This document shows positions 44,679 to 56,658 of a stretch of DNA of 64,000 bases, in pieces (within the stretch, counting starts at the first letter, position 1; each line of letters opens with the position of its first letter). The translations under genes and the position numbers were made by a program. Source of the stretch: Zymoseptoria tritici IPO323 (lineage: Eukaryota > Ascomycota > Dothideomycetes > Mycosphaerellales > Mycosphaerellaceae); contig NC_018218.1 of assembly GCF_000219625.1 (NCBI RefSeq), positions 4,898,001 through 4,962,000 of the forward strand, in the 5' to 3' direction. The notes under the pieces were generated by a model that saw nothing but the letters and a program-made list of their open reading frames with translations, had not been told where the DNA came from and did not search any database.

Positions 44679-45327
44679 TCACAGGAGGATGATGTTGATG
44701 ACGGGACGTACGTTGCCTGAAAGAGGAGGTATTAGCGAACCGATCAAAGACGACAGGAGTATTGAGTGATGCTTACCAGAGCCGTTCAGGATTCCACCGA
44801 GATCGAGGCTTCCGAGGTCGTTGCCGTTGCCTGGCGGTGATGTTAGAAGACGTGGATAACTGTGATATGATCAAGCTCTCGCACCGAAGGTGTTGCCATT
44901 GCCAGCCTGGTTTCCGTTTCCGTTACCGCTGCCAGCGCCAGCACCGGCACCCTTTCCAAAGCCGTTGCCAATGGAGTTGCCGTTGCCGTTATCCTTGTTA
45001 CCGCTTCCTGGGTTGCCAATCGCATTACCATTGCCGTTATCTTTGTTGCCAGAGCCGTTTCCATTGCCATTGTCCTTGTTTCCGTTACCAATGCCGTTGT
45101 CCTTGTTGCCGTTGCCTATGTGAGTTATGTCAGACCTGTGTTCGACAATGGAAAGAGGGACATCGTATACCGTTGCCGACGATGCTTCCGAGAATCTTGG
45201 TCAACTGGTCCATTTGCTCGCTAGGGACGGCGTAGGCGACGGCGTCACGCTTCTGCTCGACGGGGATGGCGGCGCCAGAGACCATGATGGCCGAGCCGAT
45301 GAGGGCGAAGATGGTGGAGGCACGCAT
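44679..45327 (-). CDS. Small secreted Gly/Asn-rich repeat protein
   Basis: Four exons: 45327-45171, 45115-44885, 44830-44777 and 44716-44679; 159 aa. The signal peptide MRASTIFALIGSAIMVSGAA is followed by IPVEQKRDAVAYAVPSEQMD, where KR may be a Kex2 site. The rest is low-complexity: GNGNKDN units alternate with GIGNGN, SGN and GAGAGAG, then LGSLDLGGILNGS. All three introns (54-60 bp) are phase 1 and split a Gly codon before Asn, so each inner exon can be gained or lost without shifting frame. I do not recognise a family; it could be a cell-wall, structural or effector-like protein. A TATATA element lies about 140 bp upstream on the coding strand (near 45467). Confidence 0.75.
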
Positions 45328-46469
45328 ATTGGTGGTGTTTTGGATTGAGTGGGATGGAATTGGTTGAGAGGGTGTTGTATGGAGTGGAAGGTGAGATTCG
45401 CGAAGATTGATAAATGGTAGGATGACAGAGGAGAAAGAGTAATACTCAAGGTCGACGACTGCTCCTATATAAACAGTAATCTCGCATAGTTCCTCGCTTC
45501 AGTCCGATCGATTCGTGCGTTGAACGGATCACCCAGCTAGGCATCCTGGATATCCCGTGTGTTGACATGGTCATGACGAGCAAGCTGTGATGCCACGCGC
45601 GAGGCCGGTGTGGTAAGCGATAGGAGTGGATCGTGCTGGCTACGAGCGACGATCGCTATTGTTCAAGACAACATATGCACTGACAACGTAAAATTGAGGG
45701 TCCAAGCATTGCAGCTCTGGCGGGATCCCTGACGAGTGAGGGCTCGTGAAAAGCTCGGGAGGAAGACTCCAACCGAGTAATGGATGTCCTGGAAGGGTAA
45801 GAGCGGCAGTTGAGCTGCATGGTGTAGAGAGAGATCGACGGGGCCGTGGTAGAGGAGATCTGCAGGTTCGAAGCTTCGTCGGACCGTCTCATTTCGACCC
45901 AAGGGCGGCAGACCATTGCATATACTGTCCGTTGTTTCTTGCACTGACCATCGCGTCCACCTTCAGTCGGGCGAGGTCAAACACCCATGTTCCCGTCGAT
46001 GGGTCGTTGCCTCTGCGGTCGCACGTTCGCGAACCATGTCTGGTAGAAGTGTGCTTCGTCTCTCCTTATGCCCGAGGTGTTATAAGTGAGGATGAGATAA
46101 ACGTGACGCAAAGTGAGAACAACTCATCGACGGCTCTCACGCTAACGGCGCCACGCTCATCTTCTGCCCAACTTAAGCTTCGTGAGGCTCTGTGTCGATC
46201 GATACCGTCGATCTTTTCCAGAAATGCCAAATGCACTGCAGCGGAAGCTCGGCGGATGCGTTGTTACCATCGATGATGATGTATGGCCCGCTGTCTTGAG
46301 GATGTTGACGATGCCAACAGAACATCTTCTCTTCGGCCGACTGAATTGTCCATCATATGGATAGAAGACCTCGGCGATAGTCGCAATGAGCGGAAAGCTG
46401 CCAGCTATGGTCGTCGATTAGTCTTCACCTCGCATATGATCGCTCACTTCTCCATCGATCGTCTTCTCA
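45328..46469. other. Intergenic region
   Basis: 1.1 kb upstream of the Gly/Asn-rich gene. It contains a TATA-like TATATAAA at about 45465-45472 for that gene. Frames of up to 176 codons exist but show no motif or codon-use support. Confidence 0.45.
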
Positions 46470-46967
46470 TCATCCTCCGATCTCCCGCAATCCTTCAAAG
46501 GCCTCCTGCATCAATGCCGTCTGATTCTCCAGTCGATCCAATTCCTCAACCTCCTCTAGCCCACACCATCGCCACTCCTGGTGCTCCTCGGGATCCAGCT
46601 TTACAATCGCCGGCTGTTTGACCTTCACGACATAGCAGTACTGCGCCCACTTGACTCCTCCAGGCCGATCCCAGCGCTTCTCCGTCAACTTTGCTGTCAC
46701 GTCCTCCACTGTCAAACCTGTCTCCTCAAAAACTTCTCGTACGAGGGCTTCGCGGAGTGTTTCTTTGGGGTCGACCTTGCCGCCTAGCATCTCCCAGTAG
46801 TTGGGAAACGCTTTCTCGGTGGCGGCGCGGCGGACACAAAGGAGCTTTGGAGGTTGTGACGATGTCTGCTTTTCGGGCATCTCGAATATCGCAGCGCCGG
46901 CGACGTAGCGGACTCCGGAAGGCAAGTCTTCCACTATTGTGTCGAGTGCTGGGTCATCGCAGGCCAT
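46470..46967 (-). CDS. Nudix hydrolase
   Basis: 165 aa, single exon. It starts MACDDPALDTIVEDLPSG. The Nudix box is complete: GGKVDPKETLREALVREVFE followed by ETGL, matching Gx5Ex7REVxEExGU, whose Glu residues bind the metal. The family hydrolyses nucleoside diphosphates linked to another group. Flanking strands (VRYVAGAAIFEMP, LLCVRRAATEKAFPNYWEML, KWAQYCYVVKVKQ, EHQEWRWCGLEEVEEL) suit the fold; the style is that of MutT/8-oxo-dGTP-type enzymes. The frame continues upstream to 47327, but the preceding 120 codons lack conservation features and look like a chance extension. Confidence 0.9.
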   Translation of the reverse strand: MACDDPALDTIVEDLPSGVRYVAGAAIFEMPEKQTSSQPPKLLCVRRAATEKAFPNYWEMLGGKVDPKETLREALVREVFEETGLTVEDVTAKLTEKRWDRPGGVKWAQYCYVVKVKQPAIVKLDPEEHQEWRWCGLEEVEELDRLENQTALMQEAFEGLREIGG

Positions 46968-48421
46968 GGCGAGTGTTATGAGATCGAGAGAGTCGCCTCT
47001 TAAATGATTTGGTGGGTGAATTAGCTCGAAGGTATCAGGCCCGGTATTCGACTGCCTGTCGGAGAGCAGTTTGCGATTCAAAGACCTTGAGATGTTTCTT
47101 GTCCACTGCACGTTGGAAGTTCCGACCTGGCACCGGGTAAAATCTTGCCGGCTCACGGACCCTGACCGGGTAGTTCTATTGGCTGACGCTGTAGCCGGAC
47201 TTGCCGGAGTGTCTTTCGTCAGTTCTACGACCTTGTTCCTGCCGTTCACGTCCTCATGCAATTGCTCATAACGACGATACCAAGACATGGAGACTGTCTC
47301 GAGCATCACTTTGTCGACTTCATTCACGCAAATTCGCTCTTCGCGCCAGAGCTATCCGTACGACGAACGCCAATACAAGAAGCGCGTCTTGGGAGACTTG
47401 AACGCAAGGCACAGAGCGTGTACTCGCGTGGCCGTCGTGGTATCCGAACCGGACACGAGCCCTTTTTACATGGGATTCGGCGTTGTGGTTGTTCCACCAG
47501 CCAAGCCATCCAGCGGCATGGCTTGAAGGCAGAATCCGAGATGGAAGAGCATGGCTGAAGAAGGAGCAGCACGATTGGTTGTCCAACGCTGTCTCTGTAT
47601 ACCCAGGACACACTTGGAGGACAATTACCCTCTACGATGGAAAAGGCCGCGAGAACGAGGCCAGGAGCGAGTGCCACGCCTCCGGTCGCACACATTACGG
47701 TCCACCGCAGCTGTGCATACGCGACCAGAGAAGAGGCAAAAGTGTGTGGACGATGACCGCGTGCCACATGAAATCCTGCAGGTGAGTTGTGCCATTGGAT
47801 GCAGAGAAGTAAAGTGCATTGGTCTACCATCCTTCTCTCCACCTTTGTGACGAGTGCGTTCTTCACTTCACCTTCTCCTCACTTATAGCATTCTTCCCCT
47901 TCATCTTTTGAGCTTGATATACACACAGCTCGGGCGGCGACTGAGCTTGTTCGCATCGTCGTCTTATTTCCTTTCGACTTCAACGACGTCCAAACTCACC
48001 GCTTCACGTCGAGTCGCACAGCATCGTCAAGGCTGCAGGGGCGTGGGTCCGAGGCTTGGGGACTTCATCTGATCTTTTCAAGAACAATTCTCAAGGCAAG
48101 GCATCATTACTCCTATTCTCCTTCTTCCCGGATCTCAACGGGTCGGTCGTTGCGAGCGCTGGTTGATCGTGGCTTTTTCGGTCGGTGCATTTGTGGATCG
48201 ACATCTTCCAGCTCCACGAACATCGATATTTTCTCGTTCTTCAAAAAGACTGAAACTGCTCTCGGTATTCACTTCGTCGCGACACGCGAATGTCCCGGAC
48301 GAGCGAGTGCAATTCACTGACTAGTGGAAAGACGTGAATACTGCTGTTTGTCTTTTGACCAAAACTTCACCAAGCCATCAACCACCCTGGACCGACGCCA
48401 ACATTCCTCAAGCTCGGCAAC
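46968..48421. other. Intergenic region
   Basis: 1.45 kb. Long overlapping frames on both strands (up to 180 codons) are present, but I see no domain. The last 600 bp, pyrimidine-rich with repeated TTC/CTC runs near 47.86-48.0 kb and 48.1 kb, probably include the promoter and a long 5' UTR of the next gene. Confidence 0.45.
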
Positions 48422-50221
48422 ATGGGGAAGTTCTTCGAGAGCTGGGCTCTCTGGCAGAAGCTGACATTCGTGAGTCAAGTATACGAGCTGGCCCCACCAG
48501 CGCGGCCCACGTTCCTCCACGTTCGGCAAAGCGTAGGAATGCTTGCACGCCTAAGCTGACACGAGAGAATCCTTGTACAGGTTCTCGGCTGCGCGATTAT
48601 TGTTACTATACTTCTGGGCTGTGCGAAACTCTTCTACACTCATCGCAAGCTGCGCAAACATTCCACCATCGCTGAGCAGGAGAAAACAATGTTGGCGACA
48701 CTTCAGCGCCATATAACCCAGCGGAGACGGCGGGCGAATAGCCGGGAAAACGACGTCCCTTTTGGAATACGAGCGATTGAAAGTGGGATCGAAGTCGAAG
48801 GCGTGTGGATCTCGAGAAACAATTCCGAAGCCAGTCTACCAATCCACAGTCGAGACACTTCTGGATCATCTTCGAGTTGGGATCATGTCCCCAGGAAGGA
48901 CTTCAATACCGACGTAGAGAAGCAGGCTACGAACGCCAACCCGCATCGAAACAGCACGACTTCGAACTCCAGCACTGGCATTGCCGCAAATCCGAGATAT
49001 TACTCCGCCAGGAACTCTTCCTCAGACCGCCTCCCAAGCAGTCGCAACAGTCGAGACGAATCTCCCGACATGAACACCACCACCCGGCAGTCCAAAAGCC
49101 GGCATCCACCCCTGTCCTACTCCCGCTACAGCGGCAACCCAGCTCTCATCCGCAGTGGCTCAGCAGCGAGCACGCTCTCCGCCCTCGAAGCCATCCACCA
49201 CGCCTCCGGTCCGATCGACCCATCAATCGCAGACGACAGCTTTGGAAGTAGTTCCAGCAATGGACCCAGCGACTCGGCTCCCATCTCCGCCTCTGCTCCA
49301 GGCCTTCTCACCCATCAAGCCCAAGCTGAAGCACGCCCTCGCAAACCCTCCACAGACCTCGACCTAATGCATACCCACCGCATGTCCCAAGCCGCCGAAA
49401 CAGGCCAACTCACACCCCGCGTGCGCAAACCCAGCCACGCCGGATCCGAGTGGAACGGCGGCGACAACAATAGCGCAGCCAGCACCCCTCGGTCCACTAC
49501 TTTCCCCGACCTGACCGATTACTTCGCCGTCCCATCTCGCCGCCGCTCGCCTTCACCTGCGTCGTCTCCCTCTGCTGGCAAGTCCTCCTCCGAGCCGACA
49601 ACGCTACCTCCGATCGTCAGACAATCTTCCCTTCCCGACGTAACGCCCTTTACGAAATTCTGCCAAACGGGTCCAGGCTCACAATCTCATTCTCGGTCTT
49701 CATCGACTTCCACCTCTACCTCTTCCCGCTCACCGTCGAAAGACGTCTTGCACCCTCGTACCCTTTCCGCGCCGACAACGACGATCCAACCAACGATCAC
49801 ACCCACCACCGCGATCCCCTCAACAGCATCAGCAGAACTGTCCAACGCTCCCGTGACGACAACTACTGCTGCACCCTCGAATCCATCCAGCCGCCCTTCC
49901 TCCTTCGAACCCCGCCCCCAATCAGCAGCCATCGTCCGCGGCCACGGCACAGGTTTTGAGATCTTACGGCCTGGAACTCTCCCCAAAGCGCAGAATCCGC
50001 CGGTGAGTCTGCAGAATGCACGTCATTGTCGGGAGCAGGGTAGTGGTGATTGGTCGGGGAGTGAAGGAGGAGTAAGTGGGAGGTCGAGTAGGTCGAGTAG
50101 TGTTGAAGGAACGGGGAGGAGGAAGTTGGTGAAGAAGAAAGGGCGGATTGGGAGGAGTGTGGAGGGAAGTGATGGGAATGGGAAGGAGGTGAAAGTGAAG
50201 GGGGCCATTGATGATTTTTGA
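48422..50221 (+). CDS. Ser-rich protein with one N-terminal membrane helix
   Basis: Exons 48422-48469 and 48581-50221; 562 aa. The 16-codon first exon (MGKFFESWALWQKLTF) joins VLGCAIIVTILLGCAKLFYT, a single transmembrane helix, followed by basic RKLRKHS. The remainder is cytosolic by charge and disordered: Ser/Thr/Pro/Arg-rich, with a short ordered patch (NDVPFGIRAIESGIEVEGVW) near residue 70 that looks conserved. I do not recognise a function; proteins of this build are common in Pezizomycotina. It ends KEVKVKGAIDDF. Without the first exon the membrane helix would lack a start, which supports the splice. Confidence 0.75.
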
Positions 50222-50250
50222 GACGTGGTTGGAGATAATGTGGTCGAGTT

Positions 50251-50288
50251 GGGAGTGATGGGAGTGATGGGAGTGATGGGAGTGATGG
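50251..50288. repeat. Tandem 9-bp repeat (GGGAGTGAT)n
   Basis: Four copies of GGGAGTGAT, 30 bp after the stop of the Ser-rich gene, probably in its 3' UTR. A minisatellite likely to vary in length between strains. Confidence 0.75.
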
Positions 50289-50978
50289 AAGTGTGATGTG
50301 TGTGGGGCATATGAGATGTATGACTGATGATTGAATGGAGCGATGTATGACCGGCATCAGCATGCTATAGATCAGAACTCATGAATATGAGACCGAATTA
50401 GCCACGTCTCCGTAAGTGTTATCAAAAACTTGTATGACTATTATATACTACTAGTAGTCCTTACTCTCAACGCTTGCGCTGCACGCTTTTTTGCGCGCGC
50501 TCCCCAAAGGCATACACGAAAAGGCTCAAAAGGAAAACGGTCGGTGTCCAACGCTCTAGAAGTTTGGGCCGCAATTCCCGCAGGAAGAGCCGCGGACAAG
50601 ACACCGCCAATGAGAGTCCAAAAGTCGAAGTGGAAGAGGGTGAAGGTCGTTTTTTTTCCTCCCGTTCCGGACGGGTGGATGGGGTATATCCTGGAATTCT
50701 GAAAGGTGGGTATTGGTGATGGGTGGTGGGTGAAAAAAGTTGGAAACGGTGAAAGCTCCGGTCTCTCGGATCGGGCTCGCCTTGCAGGCGGAGCTGTAGT
50801 TTGATGGATGTGGTTCGTGGGATGGAGCTTCGCTAGCTGTGGCTCCTCGTGAGTGCCGTAGCTTGACCCATGATCGATGAATGTGGAGATCGGACGCGGT
50901 TGGAGAGCATCTCTTAGCTTCTCAATGTCCAGCTGTCCGTCTCCTTGCACCATCTTGAATCCTCGCGATAGATCCACC
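50289..50978. other. Intergenic region
   Basis: Space between two convergent genes. Short frames only, nothing recognised. Confidence 0.5.
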
Positions 50979-51618
<640 letters not shown>

Positions 51619-52448
51619 GATCGCGGTGGGTGCTCGCGGCGAGTAGTGTGATTGAGAGGTGTCAAGTTGGTGGGATTGTGCGATTGATCGGTCGGGCCTC
51701 GGCAGTGGTCGTGATGCGTTCTGTGAGGAGTGATCGCTCCCAGGAGTAGTGTAGAGGGAGGAAGTGTCGCGTGCACAAGGTTTCCACGACGTTGAAGGGT
51801 TGAACCCTGGAAGATGGTTCGAGGAGACTTGGGTGATAGGAGGAAGAGGGGTGCGCTTCGTGTGAATCGGCCGTCGTCAGATGTGTCGATTGTCCGTCTG
51901 AAGTTGTCGGCGATATTCGTAAAGGAGAGACTCGGTCGTTGTGATTGTTTGTTGAGAGTGAGGTTGTCGTCTCAATGGTGGTTACCTTATTATTACCTGG
52001 TAGTTTGGGTGGAGGGTCGCAAGCTTCCCGACTCTCTCTCCTGTACCTGTAGTTCTAGCGGAACCAAATTTCCGCCGGGATGCCAACGCCGCTATCACAT
52101 GCAGGGGATAGAATATGCGAGAGAAACATCTTCCGACTCGATTGTGATAATAACATACAACATTCGCTCACGCAACTATATTCTCAAAGCACGCATGCAG
52201 TCGTCGTTCGATGATCGAGTGAGTAGCCAGAGCCCAGTTTGAGTCTTTCGAGAAGAAAGGGGTCGGATGTCCTCCTTCGGCCAAGCAGCATCAAAAACAG
52301 ACAATACACTGTCCATCAAGAGTATTGCTCTTCCAGTCGCGCCTTGACAAAGATCACGCCAGGCCAGTGCGATGCCAGTAAGACCTCAGAGCCTGGCATG
52401 AATGCATGCGAGACCCAATCGTCGAAGTAGAAGGCTGAAAAAACCGCC
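51619..52448. other. Intergenic region
   Basis: 830 bp between the Arf gene start and the kinase start. It holds divergent promoters; nothing else recognised. Confidence 0.5.
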
Positions 52449-54023
52449 ATGCAATCATGCTTGCAACGATGCTGTGGCACCTCGGCACGGTATCTGTCAA
52501 TCTCGAAGGGCTCATCGAGACCATCGCCACGCTTCTCGTCCTTCCATTCATCATCACTTCTTTCGACTCGTCTTCAGCGACGCAACTCCACGTCTACAAT
52601 CCACTGCAGAGCAGCTTCAATCGAGCGACCGTTCGAAGAGGAAACGCTTCCTGGCTATCATGCCGATCAATTCCTTCCCATTGAAATCGGTGAGACATTG
52701 GTCAATCAATACAAAGTGCTTGGGAAATTAGGATACGGCGCCAACTCGACCGTCTGGTTGTGCAGGGACATCCAGTCTGTCAAGTGAGCTTTTCTGCCTC
52801 TCTTTCTCCTTATTCGCCATCTTCAAGACTGACCATCTCAGGGCCGATGACTTCGTAGCACTAAAAGTGTACACCGAAACTTCGAATCCTCAAGCCAATC
52901 GCGAACTGGCAGCCTACTCTCACCTCTGCACCGTCGACTCCAAGCATTCGGGGCAAGCTCGCATCCGTCCTCTTCTGGCTTCTTTCAACATCCAACGAGA
53001 CGATGGACTGTACCATCCCTGCCTCGTGCATCCACCTTTACACATTACCATGTCGGAATTACAGCGATATGGTGGAAAGGCCAGCCCGTTTCCCGAGGAT
53101 ATCGTGAAGCAGACACTTCAATGCCTCTTGCCAACATTGGACTACCTTCATACGGAGGCGAAGATGGTGCATTGCGGTGAGTCTATACCGTTCCGTGACA
53201 CAGTTCACCATACTGACTTACGAATTGCAATCATAAAGATCTGAAGCTTTCAAACATCATGCTGGAAATCGAAGATCCGAGCGTGATACCCGCCTTCATC
53301 GCCTCGCAAGCCACCGACCCAGTTCCACGAAAGACCATAACGACAGCCGAAGGTAAGACGAGAACGATCTACGGATCCCGCAAATTCCGTAAACCATCAA
53401 ACGGTGCAGACTTTGGTCTGCCACTGCTCTGCGACTTTGGCGAAGCCCGAATTGGCTCCTCCTTTCCATTCCAGGACATCCAGCCGGAAGTCTACAAAGC
53501 GCCGGAGATGCTATTGGAGATCGGAACGTTGCGCTCTGCGGTCGATATCTGGAATTTGGGGTGCATGGTGAGTGTCATGGTGGAGAGAGGAACGTTAACG
53601 AGGCAAGGCTGACCGAGAGAACCGCCAGGTATGGGATATGCTGCAGGTCTCACATCTCTTCGATGTATACGACGAAGCAGGACATCACAACAATCGCGTG
53701 CATTTGGGTGAGATGGTAGGTCTGCTTGGCCATCCTCCGCGGGACTTCCTACTGCGCAGCGAGCAGGCTTGGAGAGTGTTTGATGCACAAGGTGAGTGTG
53801 GCATTTCAGAAGTTTTCAAGTGCGGACACTGATCGCGTGACGAGGCCGATGGAAAGCTCAACCACCAATCTCGACTGCCAAGCTGGAGGACAGACTCACA
53901 CGACTCAGTGGACGCAGCAAGACTGAGTTCCTGGCATTCTTGCGCCGTATGCTCGTGTGGAAGCCCGAGGAGAGGAAGACGGCGAGGGAGCTTTTGGAAG
54001 ATCCATGGCTGAAGGAGGAGTGA
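52449..54023 (+). CDS. SRPK-like protein kinase
   Basis: Five exons (52449-52783, 52842-53176, 53239-53567, 53629-53791, 53845-54023), 446 aa. A basic, Ser-rich N-terminus of about 75 residues is followed by GETLVNQYKVLGKLGYGANS (Gly loop LGYGANSTVWL), FVALKVYTE (catalytic Lys) and KMVHCDLKLSNIML, where the usual HRD is HCD. Next come LLCDFGEARIG, KAPEMLLEI and DIWNLGCMVWDML. The catalytic loop is split by an intron. The arrangement, with an insert between the N and D motifs (IPAFIASQATDPVPRKTIT), fits the SRPK family that phosphorylates SR proteins, as remodelled in many fungal paralogues. Catalytic Lys and Asp residues are present, so activity is plausible; the substrate is unknown. Confidence 0.85.
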
Positions 54024-54204
54024 GAGCAAGAATCGGAATCCATGAGATGTTCGAGTCTGACACAGGACTGACACTCTGCTCTATGAGGCTACCATTTGCG
54101 TAGCCTCGCCAAATACTAGTCCTACATCCATCCCTCATGAATCCACCACGTCTCCCATCTACATCGTGACAACATAACCTCATCTCCATCCTTAGAGCCC
54201 ATCA

Positions 54205-55158
54205 TCAAAACCCATCGTCAATCCCCCTCTTCCTCTCCTCCTCCAACCTCCGGTCATTAACCACCCACCACCACCCATGACTCCCATCCCTCCCCTCCTT
54301 CCCCTTATCACTCTCACTCTCATCCCAAGGTTTCGGTGACATAATATAATGCACATTCTTGATGCTCTCATCCCTCCAAATCGCATCATGCACCCCTTTC
54401 CACCGCAACGTCTTCAACGCATTATACACATACGGCAGCGCCACCCACCTGCCACGGAACAAGTCCCCAAGCAAACTCTGATCCGCGAAATCATAGTTGA
54501 TATCCGGGGAGTCCAATTTCGACAAGATGAGATCGTAGACTTCTTTACTCGGCACCACGACTTGCAGTCCGCCGTTGGGCATCGCTAGTCCCGCCCCGGA
54601 ATCCGCACCCTCAACTTGCGCCTTTTCAGGATCCCCGTGTTGGCTCGTGAAAGCACAGTTGGCCGGAATCCAGTCTTTAGGATAATGCCCCTTCCCCAAC
54701 GGATTACACACGCACGCATGACTTGCCGCAAACACCCTACTTCCCAGTCCCTTCTCTTCTGCTCCATCGAGGGGTATATCCATCAACTCGTCCATATTCT
54801 TCAACACCAACATGTCGCTATCCAATTGCACCACGCGCTCATACTCCGTCAAGGAAAACGGCGTCAATTTCGACCAACAATCATAAAAGCGCGGGTCATT
54901 GGAGTAATCTTTCGACACGGAGGGGAGGAGGTAGGGGATTCGTTTTTTGGGGATGCCCCGCGCGTCGAGGGCGGCGTGGCCGGAGGCGGGGAATGTGTCG
55001 GTGTAGAGGGCGACGAGGGGGTATTTGGAGCCGCATTGTTTGAGCGAGGCGTCGAGGGTGAGGAGGCCGGAGAGGTAGGTCGTGTTGGTGATGAGGGTGG
55101 TCCAGACTTTGGGGCTGGAGACGACGCGGGTAGGGTTGGGGTTCGCGTCCGTGGCCAT
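54205..55158 (-). CDS. Glycosyltransferase family 8 (galactinol synthase/glycogenin-like)
   Basis: Single exon, 317 aa, starting MATDANPNPTRVVSSPKVWT. The GT8 fold is shown by VWTTLITNTTYLSGLLTLDA at the start (the nucleotide-binding strand), RVVQLDSDMLVLKNMDELMD with the DxD motif that binds Mn2+ and the UDP-sugar, AGLAMPNGGLQVVVPSKEVY, YDFADQSLLGDLFRGRW, LPYVYNALKTLR, and KNVHYIMSPKPWDE (the His-x-x-G/S-x-KPW motif). The family transfers glucose or galactose from UDP-sugar; members include glycogenin and galactinol synthase. No signal peptide is seen. It is convergent with the kinase gene (181 bp between stops) and divergent from the carrier gene. Confidence 0.9.
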   Translation of the reverse strand: MATDANPNPTRVVSSPKVWTTLITNTTYLSGLLTLDASLKQCGSKYPLVALYTDTFPASGHAALDARGIPKKRIPYLLPSVSKDYSNDPRFYDCWSKLTPFSLTEYERVVQLDSDMLVLKNMDELMDIPLDGAEEKGLGSRVFAASHACVCNPLGKGHYPKDWIPANCAFTSQHGDPEKAQVEGADSGAGLAMPNGGLQVVVPSKEVYDLILSKLDSPDINYDFADQSLLGDLFRGRWVALPYVYNALKTLRWKGVHDAIWRDESIKNVHYIMSPKPWDESESDKGKEGRDGSHGWWWVVNDRRLEEERKRGIDDGF

Positions 55159-55477
55159 GACGACGGTGTGTGGTGGGTGGTAGGGATGTGGGTGGTATGG
55201 GTGACCTTGGTGGTCGAGAAGGAGGTAAGGATTACATTTTTTACGGTAGTGGAAAGACGTGGGGTTGAATGTGGGTTGGATTTTCCTGCTGGACGATTTG
55301 GACATCAATATCATCATCGAGTCGAGCACAGGCCCGCTTAAACTTCGGGATGAAATGGACGACATGCCTTCGGATTTGTCGACTATCCAATATCGATGAC
55401 ACGCCGTTGATATGTTCCATCTCTCTTCCATACAATAACATGCTTCAATTGAGAAGTCGTGTCTTCTTCCATCTTCA
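55159..55477. promoter_or_regulatory. Divergent promoter of GT8 and carrier genes
   Basis: 319 bp between two start codons facing apart. No TATA box is evident. Confidence 0.45.
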
Positions 55478-56658
55478 ATGTCCGCCAGCACGACGGTGAG
55501 CAATGTTGCTTCCTCGTCCAAGTCCGGAGACAATACTTCACATGGCGGGAAAGATACGGTAGCGACTGCCTCGAAGGGAGGACAAAACTACAAGGGATTC
55601 GTAGCAGGAGTCTTCTCGGGAATTGCGAAGCTGTCCGTCGGGTATGTCGCATCGTCCCTCATCCTGTCCCATTCATACTAACTGCTCATAGCCACCCCTT
55701 CGACACAATCAAAGTCCGCCTCCAAACCTCCACCACATCCCAATTCAAAGGCGGCGCAGATTGCCTCCTCCAAACCCTCCGCAAAGAAGGCGTCAATGGC
55801 TTGTACAAAGTGCGTTTGCTTAGCCTCCGTCAGCATCACAACTCCTAACCAAAATTGCAGGGTGCCACGCCACCCCTGATCGGCTGGATGTGCATGGACT
55901 CCATTATGCTCGGTTCTCTAACCCTCTACCGCCGCCTCCTCAACGAACACGTCTTCCAACCTCTCCGCGCTCGACCCGCGCATATCGCCTACTATCCCGA
56001 AATGACGCCCGAAGACCGCGCTCGCCTCCCCGTGATCGGCCACGGTATGGCGGGCATCCTCGCCGGCTGGACCGTTTCGTTCGTCGCCGCACCGGTCGAA
56101 CACGTCAAAGCCCGCTTGCAAGTACAGTATCAAGCCACCAAAGCCGAGCGAGCGTACTCCGGGCCCGTCGACGCTACGAAGAAGATCTTCGCCCAGCACG
56201 GGATGAGAGGGTTGTATCATGGCCTTTTTGCGACGCTGGTATTTCGCACGTTTTTCTGCGCGTGGTGGGGAAGTTATGATGTGTTCACGAGGTACTTTGA
56301 GCGGAATACGGGGTGGAGTCAACCGGCGGTGAATTTTTGGGCGGGAGGGTTGTCGGCGCAGGTGTTCTGGTTGACGAGTTATCCGAGTGATGTGGTCAAG
56401 CAGAGAATTATGACGGATCCGTTGGGGGAGGGGAGGAGATTTCCAAGGTGGAGGGATGCGGTTAGGGAGGTTTATCGGGAGACGGGGTGGAAGGGTATGT
56501 TTTTTCTTTTGAATGCTGCTGTTGTGTTTGATGAGGTGATGCTGACTTTTTGTGTGATAGGATACTGGAGAGGATTTGTGCCGTGCTTTCTGAGGGCGTT
56601 CCCGGCGAATGCGATGGCGTTGGTGGCATTTGAAGGTGTTATGCGAGCGCTCAAGTGA
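55478..56658 (+). CDS. Mitochondrial carrier (SLC25 family)
   Basis: Four exons (55478-55641, 55692-55809, 55861-56494, 56561-56658), 337 aa. Three repeats are visible, each with the carrier signature Px[D/E]xx[K/R]: GHPFDTIKVRLQTS (completed by the first splice), APVEHVKARLQVQY and SYPSDVVKQRIM. Each is followed by the second-half motifs GLYKGATPP, GMRGLYHGLFATLVFRTFF and GYWRGFVPCFLRAFPANAMA. A 35-residue Ser/Thr-rich tail precedes the first helix. It moves a metabolite across the mitochondrial inner membrane. The substrate is not evident; the pattern is nearest the carnitine/amino-acid (Crc1/Ymc/Ort) branch. Confidence 0.92.

Noticed and set aside
46968..47327. N-terminal extension of the Nudix frame by 120 codons
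   Set aside because: The extension has no conserved features and the internal Met at 46967 gives a normal-length Nudix protein.
47324..47866. 180-codon minus-strand frame
   Set aside because: Cys/Ser/Arg-rich translation with no domain, typical of antisense frames in GC-balanced fungal DNA.
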